Part shown: positions 24,431 to 32,668 of the stretch, in pieces
Position numbering within the stretch: position 1 is the first letter of the stretch
How the letters are laid out: every line of letters begins with the position of its first letter
NCBI RefSeq assembly: GCF_001188955.3
Contig: NZ_JPRF03000041.1
Coordinates: 1-61,152 of the forward strand
Direction: 5' to 3'
Source: Kitasatospora aureofaciens
GTDB taxonomy: Bacteria > Actinomycetota > Actinomycetes > Streptomycetales > Streptomycetaceae
Length of the DNA stretch: 61,152 nucleotides
Notes under the pieces: generated by a model
What the model was told of the DNA's origin: nothing
Seen by the model: only the letters and a program-made list of their open reading frames with translations
Databases searched by the model: none
Made by a program: the position numbers and the translations under genes

Positions 24431-25192
24431 GTGTCGATGAGCAGTGTCGTGGAACAGTCGGCCGACCACCCGGAGACGCCGGCCCGGTCCGGTCGCCGGG
24501 CCGCCGCGGTGCTGCAGGGCATCGCGCTCGCGCTGGGGCTGCTGATGATGATCGGCGGCTTCGTCCTCATCGCGGTCGACTACCGGCCGTACAAGATCCC
24601 CACCACCTCGATGCACCCGACGCTCCAGGCCGGCGACACCGTGCTCGCCCGCAAGACCGACGGCGGCACCATCGGCCGGGGCGACGTGGTGGTCTTCCGC
24701 GACCAGGCCTGGGGCGGGGAACTCATGGTCAAGCGGGTGGTCGCGGTCGGCGGCGACACCGTCGCCACCACCGCGGACGACCACCGGCTGACGGTCAACG
24801 GCAAGCCGGTGGACGAGCCGTACCTCGCGACCCAGGGCCGTCAGGGCGAGTCGTTCAGCGTGACGGTGCCGCAGGGGCGGCTGTTCCTGCTCGGCGACAA
24901 CCGGGTCGGCTCGCTCGACTCCCGCACCCACCTGGAGGCCGACGGCGGGACCGTCCCGGCCACCGAGGTCGAGGCCAGGGTCGAGGCCACTCTGCTTCCG
25001 TTCGGCCGGACCGGCCTGCTGGACCGGACCACGGCCTTCGACGGCTTCGCGGGCCCGAAGGCCGCCGAGCCCGGGCCGCTGGAGCCGGCCGCCTACGCGA
25101 GCGTTGCGGGCGCGGCGCTGATCGTCGTGACCTCGGCGGTGGGCGGGGTGGCGGGCCTGGCGCGCCGGATCCGCCGGGGGCGCAGCTCCTGA
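24431..25192 (+). CDS. lepB: Type I signal peptidase (fourth of four)
   Basis: The shortest and most divergent copy (253 residues). A membrane helix spans about residues 26-49; catalytic Ser60 is in IPTTSMHPTLQ and Lys101 in LMVKRVVAVGGD, with GDNRVGSLDSRTH as the conserved box. A second hydrophobic segment lies near the C-terminus (YASVAGAALIVVTSAVGG). GTG 24431 is taken as the start; ATG 24437 two codons on is equally plausible. Different paralogues may favour different substrates or growth phases. Confidence 0.92.
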   Translation: MSMSSVVEQSADHPETPARSGRRAAAVLQGIALALGLLMMIGGFVLIAVDYRPYKIPTTSMHPTLQAGDTVLARKTDGGTIGRGDVVVFRDQAWGGELMVKRVVAVGGDTVATTADDHRLTVNGKPVDEPYLATQGRQGESFSVTVPQGRLFLLGDNRVGSLDSRTHLEADGGTVPATEVEARVEATLLPFGRTGLLDRTTAFDGFAGPKAAEPGPLEPAAYASVAGAALIVVTSAVGGVAGLARRIRRGRSS

Positions 25193-25304
25193 CCGCGGCT
25201 GTTGCCGGCCGGGCCGCTGTGCCGAACATCGCCCCGGACGGACGCGCCGGGTGGCAGGATCGGTAGCGCCACCGATGCGAACGGAAGGAGCGTGGAGCGC
25301 TGCC

Positions 25305-25778
25305 ATGACTGCACAGCGTCGCAGGGCCGCGCGGATCCTGCTGCTGGACGGGCTGGACCGCATCCTCCTCTTCCTGGGCGCCGATCCGGCGGTGCCCGGC
25401 GAGACGTGGTGGTTCACGCCCGGCGGCGGCTTGGAGCCGGGGGAGGACGTGCGCGAGGCGGCCGAGCGGGAGCTCGCGGAGGAGACCGGCTTGCGGGGTG
25501 TGGACCTGGGGCCCTTGGTGGCGTACGGCACGGTGTCGTTCTCCTTTCGGGGGCGGCGCTACGAGCAGGAGCAGTGGTTCCATCTGGCCCGGACCGCGGA
25601 GACGGGTCTGGACCACGCGGGCATGGGCGAGGACGAGCACGCCCAGCTGCTCGCGGCGCGCTGGTGGACGGTCGAGGAACTGCGGGGGACGGCCGAGACG
25701 GTCTACCCGGCCGGACTGGGGGACTTCCTGGGACGACTGCTGGCAGAGGGCCCGCCGGTCGATCCGGTACGGCTCTGA
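25305..25778 (+). CDS. Nudix hydrolase
   Basis: A 157-residue pyrophosphohydrolase acting on nucleoside diphosphates linked to a moiety X. The Nudix box is complete at residues 41-62: G-x5-E-x7-REL-x-EE-x-G, seen as GGLEPGEDVREAAERELAEE. The start ATG 25305 gives MTAQRRRAARILLLDG, the normal first strand; ATG 25275 would add ten residues and lies behind no better site. Substrate unknown. It precedes the DUF2469 gene by about 55 bases and is probably transcribed with it. Confidence 0.9.
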   Translation: MTAQRRRAARILLLDGLDRILLFLGADPAVPGETWWFTPGGGLEPGEDVREAAERELAEETGLRGVDLGPLVAYGTVSFSFRGRRYEQEQWFHLARTAETGLDHAGMGEDEHAQLLAARWWTVEELRGTAETVYPAGLGDFLGRLLAEGPPVDPVRL

Positions 25779-25832
25779 GCGTGGGTGCGGTGGTCCACAA
25801 TGGGTGGACTGACAAGTTGAGGGGACGCCTGG

Positions 25833-26159
25833 ATGAGTGCCGAAGATCTCGAGAAGTACGAGACCGAGATGGAGCTCAAGCTCTACCGGGAGTACCGGGA
25901 CGTCGTCGGCCTGTTCAAGTACGTGATCGAGACCGAACGAAGGTTCTACCTCACCAACGACTACGAGCTGCAGGTGCACTCGGTCCAGGGCGAGGTGTTC
26001 TTCGAGGTGTCGATGGCGGATGCGTGGGTCTGGGACATGTACCGGCCGGCCCGGTTCGTCCGCAAGGTCCGGGTGCTGACCTTCAAGGACGTGAACATCG
26101 AGGAACTCGCGAAGAGCGATCTGGAGCTGCCCTCGGACGAGTCCGGCTTCGGGAACTGA
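25833..26159 (+). CDS. DUF2469 family protein
   Basis: A 108-residue acidic protein, highly conserved across actinobacteria but of unknown function. The signature is MSAEDLEKYETEMELKLYRE at the start, then a Tyr/Phe/Trp-rich centre (YLTNDYELQVHSVQGEVFFE, DAWVWDMYRPARFV) and LTFKDVNIEEL. ATG 25833 follows GAGGGGA at a normal distance. It normally sits near rplS, lepB and the YraN-type gene, as here. No membrane segment or catalytic motif is visible. Confidence 0.93.
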   Translation: MSAEDLEKYETEMELKLYREYRDVVGLFKYVIETERRFYLTNDYELQVHSVQGEVFFEVSMADAWVWDMYRPARFVRKVRVLTFKDVNIEELAKSDLELPSDESGFGN

Positions 26160-26236
26160 CGTTGGACGACTCCGTCCCGCGTTGTCCAGCCGAATTTCGT
26201 CAGGCGGGGGCTTCTCACTCCTGCGGGTGACAAGAG

Positions 26237-26262
26237 TTATCCACAGGTCGGGGTTATCCACA
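26237..26262 (+). promoter_or_regulatory. Two DnaA-box consensus sites
   Basis: TTATCCACA occurs at 26237-26245 and again at 26254-26262, same orientation, 17 bp apart, between the DUF2469 gene and the YraN-family gene. Each matches the E. coli DnaA box exactly; Streptomyces boxes more often read TTGTCCACA. Confidence 0.55.
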
Positions 26263-26327
26263 GGGAAACGGAATTTCCCGGCCCCGGTGCGCACGGTGGT
26301 GCAGCCTCCTCGGCGGAGGTGGTCACC

Positions 26328-26831
26328 GTGCAGAACACCATCGTGCAGGACCAGGCCGTACCGAATGCGGCCGCAACCGGGGCGGACGGCGCAGCCGAGC
26401 CGGGCCGCAGCACCAGGATCGGGCTCGGCCGCTACGGGGAGCGGGTCGCCGCCCGTCACCTCGCGGAGTCCGGACTCCGCATCCTCGACCGCAACTGGCG
26501 CTGCGCCGAGGGCGAGCTGGACATCGTCGCCCTCGACGGCGACACCGTCGCCGTCTGCGAGGTGAAGACCCGCTCCGAGCGGGGCTTCCAACAACCCAGC
26601 GAGGCCATCGACCGGGCCAAGGCCGCCCGGCTGCAACGGCTCGCCGAGCGCTGGCTGGCCGAGCGCTGGCCCGGGCACTTCGCCCGCCTGGCCGGGCCCG
26701 GGTACGACCCCGGGCCGTCCGATCCGCAGTGGCCGCCCGCCCCACCGGGAGGGGTGCGGATCGATCTGGTGGCCGTGGTCAACCGGGCGCGGGGTGCAGC
26801 CGTGGTCGACCACCTGCGGGGGGTGGTCTGA
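26328..26831 (+). CDS. YraN family (UPF0102) nuclease-like protein
   Basis: A 167-residue protein with the restriction-endonuclease-like fold of the YraN family. Seen: GLGRYGERVAARHLAESG, then NWRCAEGELDIVALDGD and VCEVKTRSERGF, which supply the E-x-D ... E-x-K catalytic pattern of this superfamily. A Pro-rich insert (about residues 122-145) is longer than usual. GTG 26328 is preferred over GTG 26319 because GGAGG lies 8 bases before it. Its stop is one base before the start of the comM-like gene. Function is unproven; the neighbours comM and dprA suggest DNA handling. Confidence 0.88.
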   Translation: MQNTIVQDQAVPNAAATGADGAAEPGRSTRIGLGRYGERVAARHLAESGLRILDRNWRCAEGELDIVALDGDTVAVCEVKTRSERGFQQPSEAIDRAKAARLQRLAERWLAERWPGHFARLAGPGYDPGPSDPQWPPAPPGGVRIDLVAVVNRARGAAVVDHLRGVV

Positions 26832-26832
26832 G

Positions 26833-28542
26833 ATGGCCTTCGCCCGCACCTGTTCCGTCGCGCTGGTCGGGGTCGACGGGGTGATCGTCGAGGTCCAGGC
26901 CGATCTGGAGCCCGGGGTGGCCGCGTTCACCCTGGTCGGTCTGCCCGACAAGGCGCTCACCGAGGCCCGGGACCGGGTCCGCGCCGCGGTCTGCAACAGC
27001 GGCGAGGCCTGGCCGCAGCGCAAGCTGACCGTCGGCCTCAGCCCCGCCTCGGTGCCCAAGAGCGGCAGCGGCTTCGACCTCGCGGTGGCGTGTGCCGTGC
27101 TGGCCGCCGCCGAGCGGCTCGACCCCTCCTCCATCGCCGACCTGCTGCTCATCGGCGAGCTGGGGCTGGACGGCCGGGTGCGGCCGGTCCGCGGGGTGCT
27201 GCCGTCGGTGCTGGCCGCCGCCGACGCCGGGTACGAACGGGTCGTGGTCGCCGAGCAGACGGCGCCCGAGGCCTCGCTCGTTCCGGGGGTGACGGCGATC
27301 GGGGTGCGCAGCCTGCGCCAACTCGTCGCCGTGCTGACCGGGGCGGTGGAACCGGAAGAGCCGTCCGAGCGGATCGGCGGCCGGCCGGATCCGCTGATGG
27401 CCGGACTCATGCTCCCCAGCGCGGGGGTCCGGGGCCTGCCCGACGACCGGACGCTGCGGCTCGACATGGCCGACGTGGCCGGTCAGTACGAGGCCCGGCG
27501 AGCCCTGGAGATCGCCGCGGCCGGAGGGCACCACCTCTACCTCAAGGGGCCACCGGGGGCGGGCAAGACGATGCTGGCGGAGCGACTGCCCTCGCTGCTC
27601 CCGCCGCTGACCCAGAAGGAGGCGTTGGAGGTCACCGCCGTCCATTCGGTGGCGGGCCTGCTCCCGGTCGGACGCCCGCTGATCGACACCGCGCCCTACT
27701 GCGCCCCGCACCACTCCACCACGATGCCCGCGATCGTCGGTGGCGGCAGTGGCCTGCCGAGACCGGGGGCGGTGTCCCTCGCCCACCGGGGCGTGCTCTT
27801 CCTGGACGAGGCGCCCGAGTTCCCCGTGCGGGTGCTCGACGCGCTTCGCCAGCCGCTGGAGTCGGGCGAGGTGGTGATCGCCCGCTCGGCCGGATCGCTG
27901 CGGCTCCCGGCCCGGTTCCTCCTGTGCCTGGCCGCGAACCCCTGTCCGTGCGGCCGGTACTCGCGGCGGGGCGAGGGCTGTGAGTGCACCCCGGCCATGG
28001 TCAGCCGGTACCAGGGGCGGCTGTCCGGGCCGCTGCTGGACCGGGTCGACCTCCAGGTCCAGGTCGCCCCGGTGACCAGGATCGAGCTCATGGAGCGGGA
28101 CGCCACGGCGGAGAGCACCGAGACCGTCGCGGCCCGGGTGCTGGCAGCCCGGGAGCGCGCGGCGGCCCGGCTGGAGCACACCCCCTGGCGGACCAACGCG
28201 GAGGTGCCCGGCCACGAACTGCGGACCCGCTGGCAGCTCGGCGCCGGCGCTCTCAACGACGCCGCGCGCCAGTTGGAGCGCGGCCTGCTGACCGCCCGCG
28301 GCCTGGACCGGGTGCTGAGGGTCGCCTGGACGGTTGCCGATCTGGCCGGCCGTGACCGGCCGGACCAACAGGACGTGCGCACCGCCCTCGTCCTGCGCAC
28401 CGGAGTCGAGCAGGGGGTCCCGCTCTCCGGGCGCGTCCACGGGCGGCTCGGGAGCCTCCCGGCCCAGTGTCGGCGCGGCCCGGACGACGACTGGCCCGGA
28501 ACGCGGACGGAACCCGCGGCGAACGACGAGGAGGCGGTATGA
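26833..28542 (+). CDS. comM: YifB/ComM family AAA+ protein (Mg chelatase-like)
   Basis: A 569-residue AAA+ protein, often mislabelled Mg chelatase. ComM is a hexameric helicase that drives branch migration during natural transformation. Seen: the N-terminal domain starting with CSVALVGVDGVIVEVQADLE, KSGSGFDLAVACAVL, the Walker A GPPGAGKTMLAERL, a Walker B FLDEAPEF, the zinc-like Cys set NPCPCGRYSRRGEGCECT, and the C-terminal helical lid. ATG 26833 follows the YraN-family stop. Its end overlaps dprA (ATGA). Streptomycetes are not known to be naturally competent, so recombination repair is the likelier role. Confidence 0.92.
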   Translation: MAFARTCSVALVGVDGVIVEVQADLEPGVAAFTLVGLPDKALTEARDRVRAAVCNSGEAWPQRKLTVGLSPASVPKSGSGFDLAVACAVLAAAERLDPSSIADLLLIGELGLDGRVRPVRGVLPSVLAAADAGYERVVVAEQTAPEASLVPGVTAIGVRSLRQLVAVLTGAVEPEEPSERIGGRPDPLMAGLMLPSAGVRGLPDDRTLRLDMADVAGQYEARRALEIAAAGGHHLYLKGPPGAGKTMLAERLPSLLPPLTQKEALEVTAVHSVAGLLPVGRPLIDTAPYCAPHHSTTMPAIVGGGSGLPRPGAVSLAHRGVLFLDEAPEFPVRVLDALRQPLESGEVVIARSAGSLRLPARFLLCLAANPCPCGRYSRRGEGCECTPAMVSRYQGRLSGPLLDRVDLQVQVAPVTRIELMERDATAESTETVAARVLAARERAAARLEHTPWRTNAEVPGHELRTRWQLGAGALNDAARQLERGLLTARGLDRVLRVAWTVADLAGRDRPDQQDVRTALVLRTGVEQGVPLSGRVHGRLGSLPAQCRRGPDDDWPGTRTEPAANDEEAV

Positions 28543-29777
28543 ACCAGCTGTTGGGACACACAGCCCAGACGCCCCAGGCACCCCAAACACCTCAGGCATC
28601 CCGGGCATCTCAGGCGCCCCGCGCGGCCGCGGCGGGCCCGCCGTTGGCCCCGCAGGAATCGGAGCGCCTCGCCCGGGTCCTGCTCAACCGGCTCAGCGAA
28701 CCGGGCGACGCGGTGGTCGGCCGCTGGCTCCGCGAACTCCCGGCGGTGGAGGTGGTCCGGGCGATTCGGGACGGAGATGTCCCCGACCACCCAGGGCTGG
28801 ACTCCGCCCGGCTGGCCGCCTACCAGGCGCGGCTCCCCGGCCTGGCCCCGGCGGACGACCTGAAACGGGTACGGGACGCCGGTGGACGCTTCATCATTCC
28901 GGGGGACACCGAATGGCCCAGTCAACTGGACGACCTCGGCGACGGACGCCCGATCGGGCTCTGGACCACCGGCACCGGTTCGCTGCGGCTGCTCGCCCTC
29001 CGCTCGGTCGCGCTGGTGGGCTCGCGGGCCTGCACGGCCTACGGCGCCCACGTCGCGGGTGAGCTCTCGGCACAACTGGCCGAGCGCGGCTGGGTCGTGG
29101 TGTCCGGAGCCGCGTACGGGATCGACGCGGCGGCCCACCGCGGGGCGCTGGCAGTGGGTGGGATGACCGTCGCCGTGCTCGCCTGTGGGGTCGACGTCGC
29201 CTATCCGAAGGGGAACGCCGAACTGATCCGGCGGATCGGCGTCCAGGGGCTGTTGGTCAGCGAACTCCCGCCCGGGGAACACCCGAACCGCTTCCGCTTC
29301 GTGCTCCGCAACCGCGTCATCGCGGCGCTGACCCGGGGCACCGTGGTGGTCGAGGCAGCCCTGCGCAGCGGAGCCCTGAGTACGGCCAGACGGGCGCGTG
29401 ACCTCAACCGTCACACCATGGGTGTGGCCGGCCCCGTCACCTCGGAGCTCTCCGCCGGGGTGCACGCCCTCATCCGCAGCGGCGGCGCCACGCTGGTCAC
29501 CGACGCCACCGAGATCACCGACCTGGTCGGCGCGATCGGGGACGACCTGGCTCCGCAGCGCAGCGGCCCGGTGCTGCCGCGGGACCTGCTGGAGCCTGCG
29601 GTGGCCCGGGTGCTGGAGGCCGTCCCGGCCACGGCGGAGGGCGCTCCGGTCGAGCGACTGGCCCGCCAATCCGGACTTCCGCCGGACGAAGTCCTCCAGC
29701 GGCTCTACGAGTTGGTCTCACTCGGCTTCGTGGAGCGACACGGTGCGCACTGGCGCGTGGTACGGAGGAGGAGGTGA
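28539..29777 (+). CDS. dprA: DNA-processing protein DprA
   Basis: DprA binds single-stranded DNA and loads RecA in transformation and recombination. The Rossmann core is clear: ALVGSRACTAYG, VVSGAAYGIDAAAHRGAL, VLACGVDVAYPKGN, SELPPGEHPNRFRFVLRNR and VVVEAALRSGAL. A C-terminal winged-helix (PVERLARQSGLPPDEVLQRL) follows. The first 35 residues form an Ala/Gln/Pro repeat unlike the core (QTPQAPQTPQASRASQAP). Start ATG 28539 overlaps the comM-like stop, so yraN-like, comM-like and dprA are one unit. 412 residues. Confidence 0.95.
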   Translation: MNQLLGHTAQTPQAPQTPQASRASQAPRAAAAGPPLAPQESERLARVLLNRLSEPGDAVVGRWLRELPAVEVVRAIRDGDVPDHPGLDSARLAAYQARLPGLAPADDLKRVRDAGGRFIIPGDTEWPSQLDDLGDGRPIGLWTTGTGSLRLLALRSVALVGSRACTAYGAHVAGELSAQLAERGWVVVSGAAYGIDAAAHRGALAVGGMTVAVLACGVDVAYPKGNAELIRRIGVQGLLVSELPPGEHPNRFRFVLRNRVIAALTRGTVVVEAALRSGALSTARRARDLNRHTMGVAGPVTSELSAGVHALIRSGGATLVTDATEITDLVGAIGDDLAPQRSGPVLPRDLLEPAVARVLEAVPATAEGAPVERLARQSGLPPDEVLQRLYELVSLGFVERHGAHWRVVRRRR

Positions 29778-29869
29778 TCGCCGAAAGGGCGAACATGGGT
29801 TCGCCCGGGGAAGGCGACCCGCGACGGTCCTGCTGACCCGCTGATCCGGTTCTCCCGCTCGTACGGCCG

Positions 29870-29896
29870 GATCCGGTGGGCGAAGGCCACCGGATC
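29870..29896 (+). terminator. Terminator after dprA
   Basis: A perfect 10-bp stem (29870-29879 with 29887-29896), loop of 7, about 95 bases after dprA and before whiG. Confidence 0.6.
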
Positions 29897-30002
29897 GAGG
29901 GACGACCGAGCGGTGGTAGCGCTTTGCAGTGAGTCGGTCACGCTACGCTCCACATGCCTTCCCTATCAGCACATGACTCGGCAGAACGGCGCAGACCAAC
30001 GT

Positions 30003-31238
30003 ATGCCCACACACATTCCCGGACACAGAGTGACCGGTGGCGCCCGGTCCTCGGGAGGGCCGCGGACCGAGCGGCGCCCCGTGACCGAGTACCCGCCCAA
30101 ATCGGCGGGGACGATGGGAGGCCTGTCGCGCCAGGGCGGCCGGCCGACGGTGGTGCCTGGACAGCCGGCCGACGCGGCCAGGGACGCCGATGCTGTGCCC
30201 GACGCAGATGCCGCGCCCGGTACCGACGCCGCTTCCAGCGCCGGCGTGCCCCCGGGAGCGGAGCCGGCGCACGGCACCGGGGCGCGCCACCACGCCGGGG
30301 CGGTCGCCGAGGCGGACGCGCCCGATGGTGCGGCCGTCGAACGCGCCCCCGGGCTGCCGTCGAGCGCCCCCGCGCCGGAAGCCACCTCCCCACCCGTGTC
30401 CCGGCCCCGCCGGGAACGGGCCGGCGAGGGCGAGCGCAAGGGTGCGGGCTCACCCGCCCGGGACGCCGGCGCCCCGGGGCGCAGCGCGCTCGAAGCGCTC
30501 TGGCGCTCGTACAAGGAGACCGGTGACCAGCGGCTGCGGGAGCAGCTGATCCTGCACTACTCACCACTCGTCAAGTACGTGGCCGGTCGGGTCGGGGTCG
30601 GTCTGCCCTCCAACGTGGAGCAGGCCGACTTCGTCTCCTCCGGTGTCTTCGGGCTGATCGACGCGATCGAGAAGTTCGATGTCAACCGCGCGATCAAGTT
30701 CGAGACCTACGCGATCAGCCGCATCCGCGGCGCGATCATCGACGAACTGCGCGCCCTGGACTGGATCCCCCGTTCGGTGCGGCAGAAGGCGAAGGCCGTC
30801 GAACGGACGTACGCGACGCTGGAGGCCCGGCTGCGCCGGACGCCGCACGAGCCCGAGGTCGCGGCCGAGATGGGCATCGCGATCGAGGACCTGCACGCGA
30901 TCTTCAGTCAGCTGTCGCTCGCCAACGTGGTGGCCCTGGACGAACTGCTCCACCCGGTGGGGGAGGGCGGCGACCGGCTGAGCCTGGTGGACACCCTGGA
31001 GGACCACGGCGCGGACGACCCGGTCGAGGTGGCCGAGGACCGAGAGCTGCGCAGACTGCTGGCCCAAGCGGTCAACACCCTCCCCGAGCGGGAGAAGACC
31101 GTGGTGACGCTCTACTACTACGAGGGCCTCACCCTTGCCGAGATCGGACAGGTGCTGGGAGTGACGGAGAGCCGGGTGAGCCAGATCCACACCAAGTCCG
31201 TCCTCCAGCTGCGCGCCAAGCTCTCGGACATCCGGTAG
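30003..31238 (+). CDS. whiG: Sporulation sigma factor WhiG
   Basis: WhiG is the FliA-like sigma factor that commits aerial hyphae to sporulation; known targets are whiH and whiI. The sigma core begins near nt 30490 (LEALWRSYKETGDQRLREQL) with region 2 (NVEQADFVSSGVFGLIDAI, FETYAISRIRGAIIDELR), region 3 and region 4 (LPEREKTVVTLYYYEGLTL, GVTESRVSQIHTKSVLQL). The core is about 250 residues, close to the whole S. coelicolor protein. Upstream the frame stays open through about 160 low-complexity Ala/Pro/Gly/Asp-rich residues. I used ATG 30003, but the true start could be later (GTG 30030 or ATG 30114, for example). Core certain, start uncertain. Confidence 0.85.
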   Translation: MPTHIPGHRVTGGARSSGGPRTERRPVTEYPPKSAGTMGGLSRQGGRPTVVPGQPADAARDADAVPDADAAPGTDAASSAGVPPGAEPAHGTGARHHAGAVAEADAPDGAAVERAPGLPSSAPAPEATSPPVSRPRRERAGEGERKGAGSPARDAGAPGRSALEALWRSYKETGDQRLREQLILHYSPLVKYVAGRVGVGLPSNVEQADFVSSGVFGLIDAIEKFDVNRAIKFETYAISRIRGAIIDELRALDWIPRSVRQKAKAVERTYATLEARLRRTPHEPEVAAEMGIAIEDLHAIFSQLSLANVVALDELLHPVGEGGDRLSLVDTLEDHGADDPVEVAEDRELRRLLAQAVNTLPEREKTVVTLYYYEGLTLAEIGQVLGVTESRVSQIHTKSVLQLRAKLSDIR

Positions 31239-31314
31239 CCGGTGCCCGGACCGCCCGCCGGTCCCGCCCCTCGCCCGAATACGCGGCGCCGTACCGGTCG
31301 CAGGTAGGGCTCCG

Positions 31315-31320
31315 TACAGT
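31315..31320 (+). promoter_or_regulatory. -10 hexamer TACAGT for the TetR gene
   Basis: TACAGT lies 6 bases before the GTG start, with no Shine-Dalgarno, predicting a leaderless transcript. No clear -35 is seen. Confidence 0.45.
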
Positions 31321-31326
31321 GGGGGC

Positions 31327-31935
31327 GTGCCGAAGATCCGAGCGGCCACGGTGGCCGAGCATCGCCAGCTGCAGCGGGCAGCCCTCCTCGACGCTGCCCG
31401 CACCCTGCTCATCGAGGGCGGCATGGAGGCCCTGACCTTCCCCTCCCTCGCGGCCCGCACCGGGCTGGCGCGCTCCTCGGTCTACGAGTACTTCCGCTCC
31501 CGCGCCGCCGTGGTCGAGGCACTGTGCGAGGTGGACTTCCCGCTCTGGGCGGCCGAGATCGAGGCCGGGATGGCGAGCTGCGACACCGCTGCCGGGCGGA
31601 TCGAGGCGTACGTCCGGGGCCAGCTGGCACTGGCCGGCGACCCGAGGCACCGTGCGGTGATGGCCATCTCGGCGGTGGAACTGGACGAGGCCGCGCGCGA
31701 GCGCATCCGGGCGGCGCACGCGGGACTCGCCGGGCTGGTCGTCCAGGCCTTGGAGGACCTCGGCCACGAGCGGCCCCGGCTCGCCGCGGCGCTGCTGCAG
31801 GGTGTGGTGGAGGCGGCCGTCCGCCGGGCCGAGCAGTTCGCCGCGGGGGACCGCGCGGGCTGCCCGGTCGAGTCCGCCGAGGCCATCGCCGACGCCGCCG
31901 TCTCCCTGGCGCTGCACGGCCTCGACCGCGGCTGA
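31327..31935 (+). CDS. TetR family transcriptional regulator
   Basis: A 202-residue repressor-type regulator. The N-terminal HTH spans about residues 14-58 (LLDAARTLLIEGGMEALTFPS, ARTGLARSSVYEYFRSRAA). The C-terminal ligand domain is all-helical and not assignable to a ligand. GTG start at 31327 with a -10 hexamer immediately upstream and no ribosome binding site. It follows whiG by about 90 bases and is convergent with an M23 gene; no obvious target sits next to it. Confidence 0.9.
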   Translation: MPKIRAATVAEHRQLQRAALLDAARTLLIEGGMEALTFPSLAARTGLARSSVYEYFRSRAAVVEALCEVDFPLWAAEIEAGMASCDTAAGRIEAYVRGQLALAGDPRHRAVMAISAVELDEAARERIRAAHAGLAGLVVQALEDLGHERPRLAAALLQGVVEAAVRRAEQFAAGDRAGCPVESAEAIADAAVSLALHGLDRG

Positions 31936-31956
31936 ACCGCAGCCCGGACGCTCGAT

Positions 31957-32004
31957 CCGTCCGCCCGTCCGCCCGTCCGCCCGTCCGCCCGTTCGCCTGT
32001 CTGC
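31957..32004 (+). repeat. 8-bp tandem repeat CCGTCCGC
   Basis: Four perfect copies (31957-31988) and two degenerate ones (to 32004) lie just after the TetR stop, between convergent genes. This is a likely slippage-prone microsatellite. Confidence 0.85.
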
Positions 32005-32023
32005 TCCAATCCTCACCCCCTGA

Positions 32024-32668
32024 CTACACCCCTGCGCCACCCCTGCCCAGCGGTAGCAGGCGGGCCCGGCCCGCTCCGAGCAGGGCCAGCGGATCGAGGT
32101 AGCGCCCGCCGCGCAGCAGCCCCCAGTGCAGACAGTCGCCCGCGCCGCAGTGGCGCCCGTCCGGGGCCAGTCGGCCGATCACCTGTCCGGCGGCCACCGT
32201 GGTACCGACCGGGAGGGTGCCGGTGACGGGCAGATAGGTGGTGCGCAGCGGGGGAGACCCGGACCCCGGATGGGCGACGGTCACCACCGGGCGCCCCGCC
32301 ACCAGCCCGGAGAACGCGATCACCCCGGCCGCCGCCGCCCGCACCTCCGCCCCGGGCACGGCCGCGAGGTCCACGCCCCGGTGCCCGGCCGCCCAGGGCT
32401 TCGCCGGTGGCTCGAAACGCCCCAACAGCCCGCCCGGGCCGCCCACCGGCCAGGCCCGCGCCGCGCCCCGAGGAGAGGCGTCATCCCCAGTCGGAGCGCC
32501 CCCGACCGACCCACCCCCGACCGGCCCACCTCCGACCGACCCACCCCCGGCCGGCGCGCCCCCGACCGCCCACCCCACCCCCGGCACCCCAACGACACCC
32601 ACCAGGGTGAGCGCCACCCCCAGCACCACCCCGGTGCACACCTGTCGGACCCCACTTCGCCCAGTCAT
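32024..32668 (-). CDS. Secreted M23 (LytM-like) peptidase-domain protein
   Basis: A 214-residue exported protein. A signal or anchor segment spans about residues 10-35, then a Gly/Val/Pro low-complexity linker (41-57), then an M23 domain. Zinc ligands His96 and Asp100 (HRGVDLA) and His181 (CLHWGLL) are present. The two catalytic histidines of LytM are not: HxH reads CLH and the YxHL-type strand reads TTYLPV. It may therefore bind wall or act as an activator rather than cut. ATG 32668 is the chosen start, just before the hydrophobic segment. It is divergent from rpsB. Confidence 0.82.
   Translation of the reverse strand: MTGRSGVRQVCTGVVLGVALTLVGVVGVPGVGWAVGGAPAGGGSVGGGPVGGGSVGGAPTGDDASPRGAARAWPVGGPGGLLGRFEPPAKPWAAGHRGVDLAAVPGAEVRAAAAGVIAFSGLVAGRPVVTVAHPGSGSPPLRTTYLPVTGTLPVGTTVAAGQVIGRLAPDGRHCGAGDCLHWGLLRGGRYLDPLALLGAGRARLLPLGRGGAGV

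Noticed and set aside
26833..28542. Magnesium chelatase subunit
   Set aside because: The domain order and Cys-rich NPCPCG stretch fit the YifB/ComM family, not BchI/ChlI.
31957..32004. Possible CRISPR array
   Set aside because: Units are 8 bp, directly adjacent and without spacers. This is a microsatellite.
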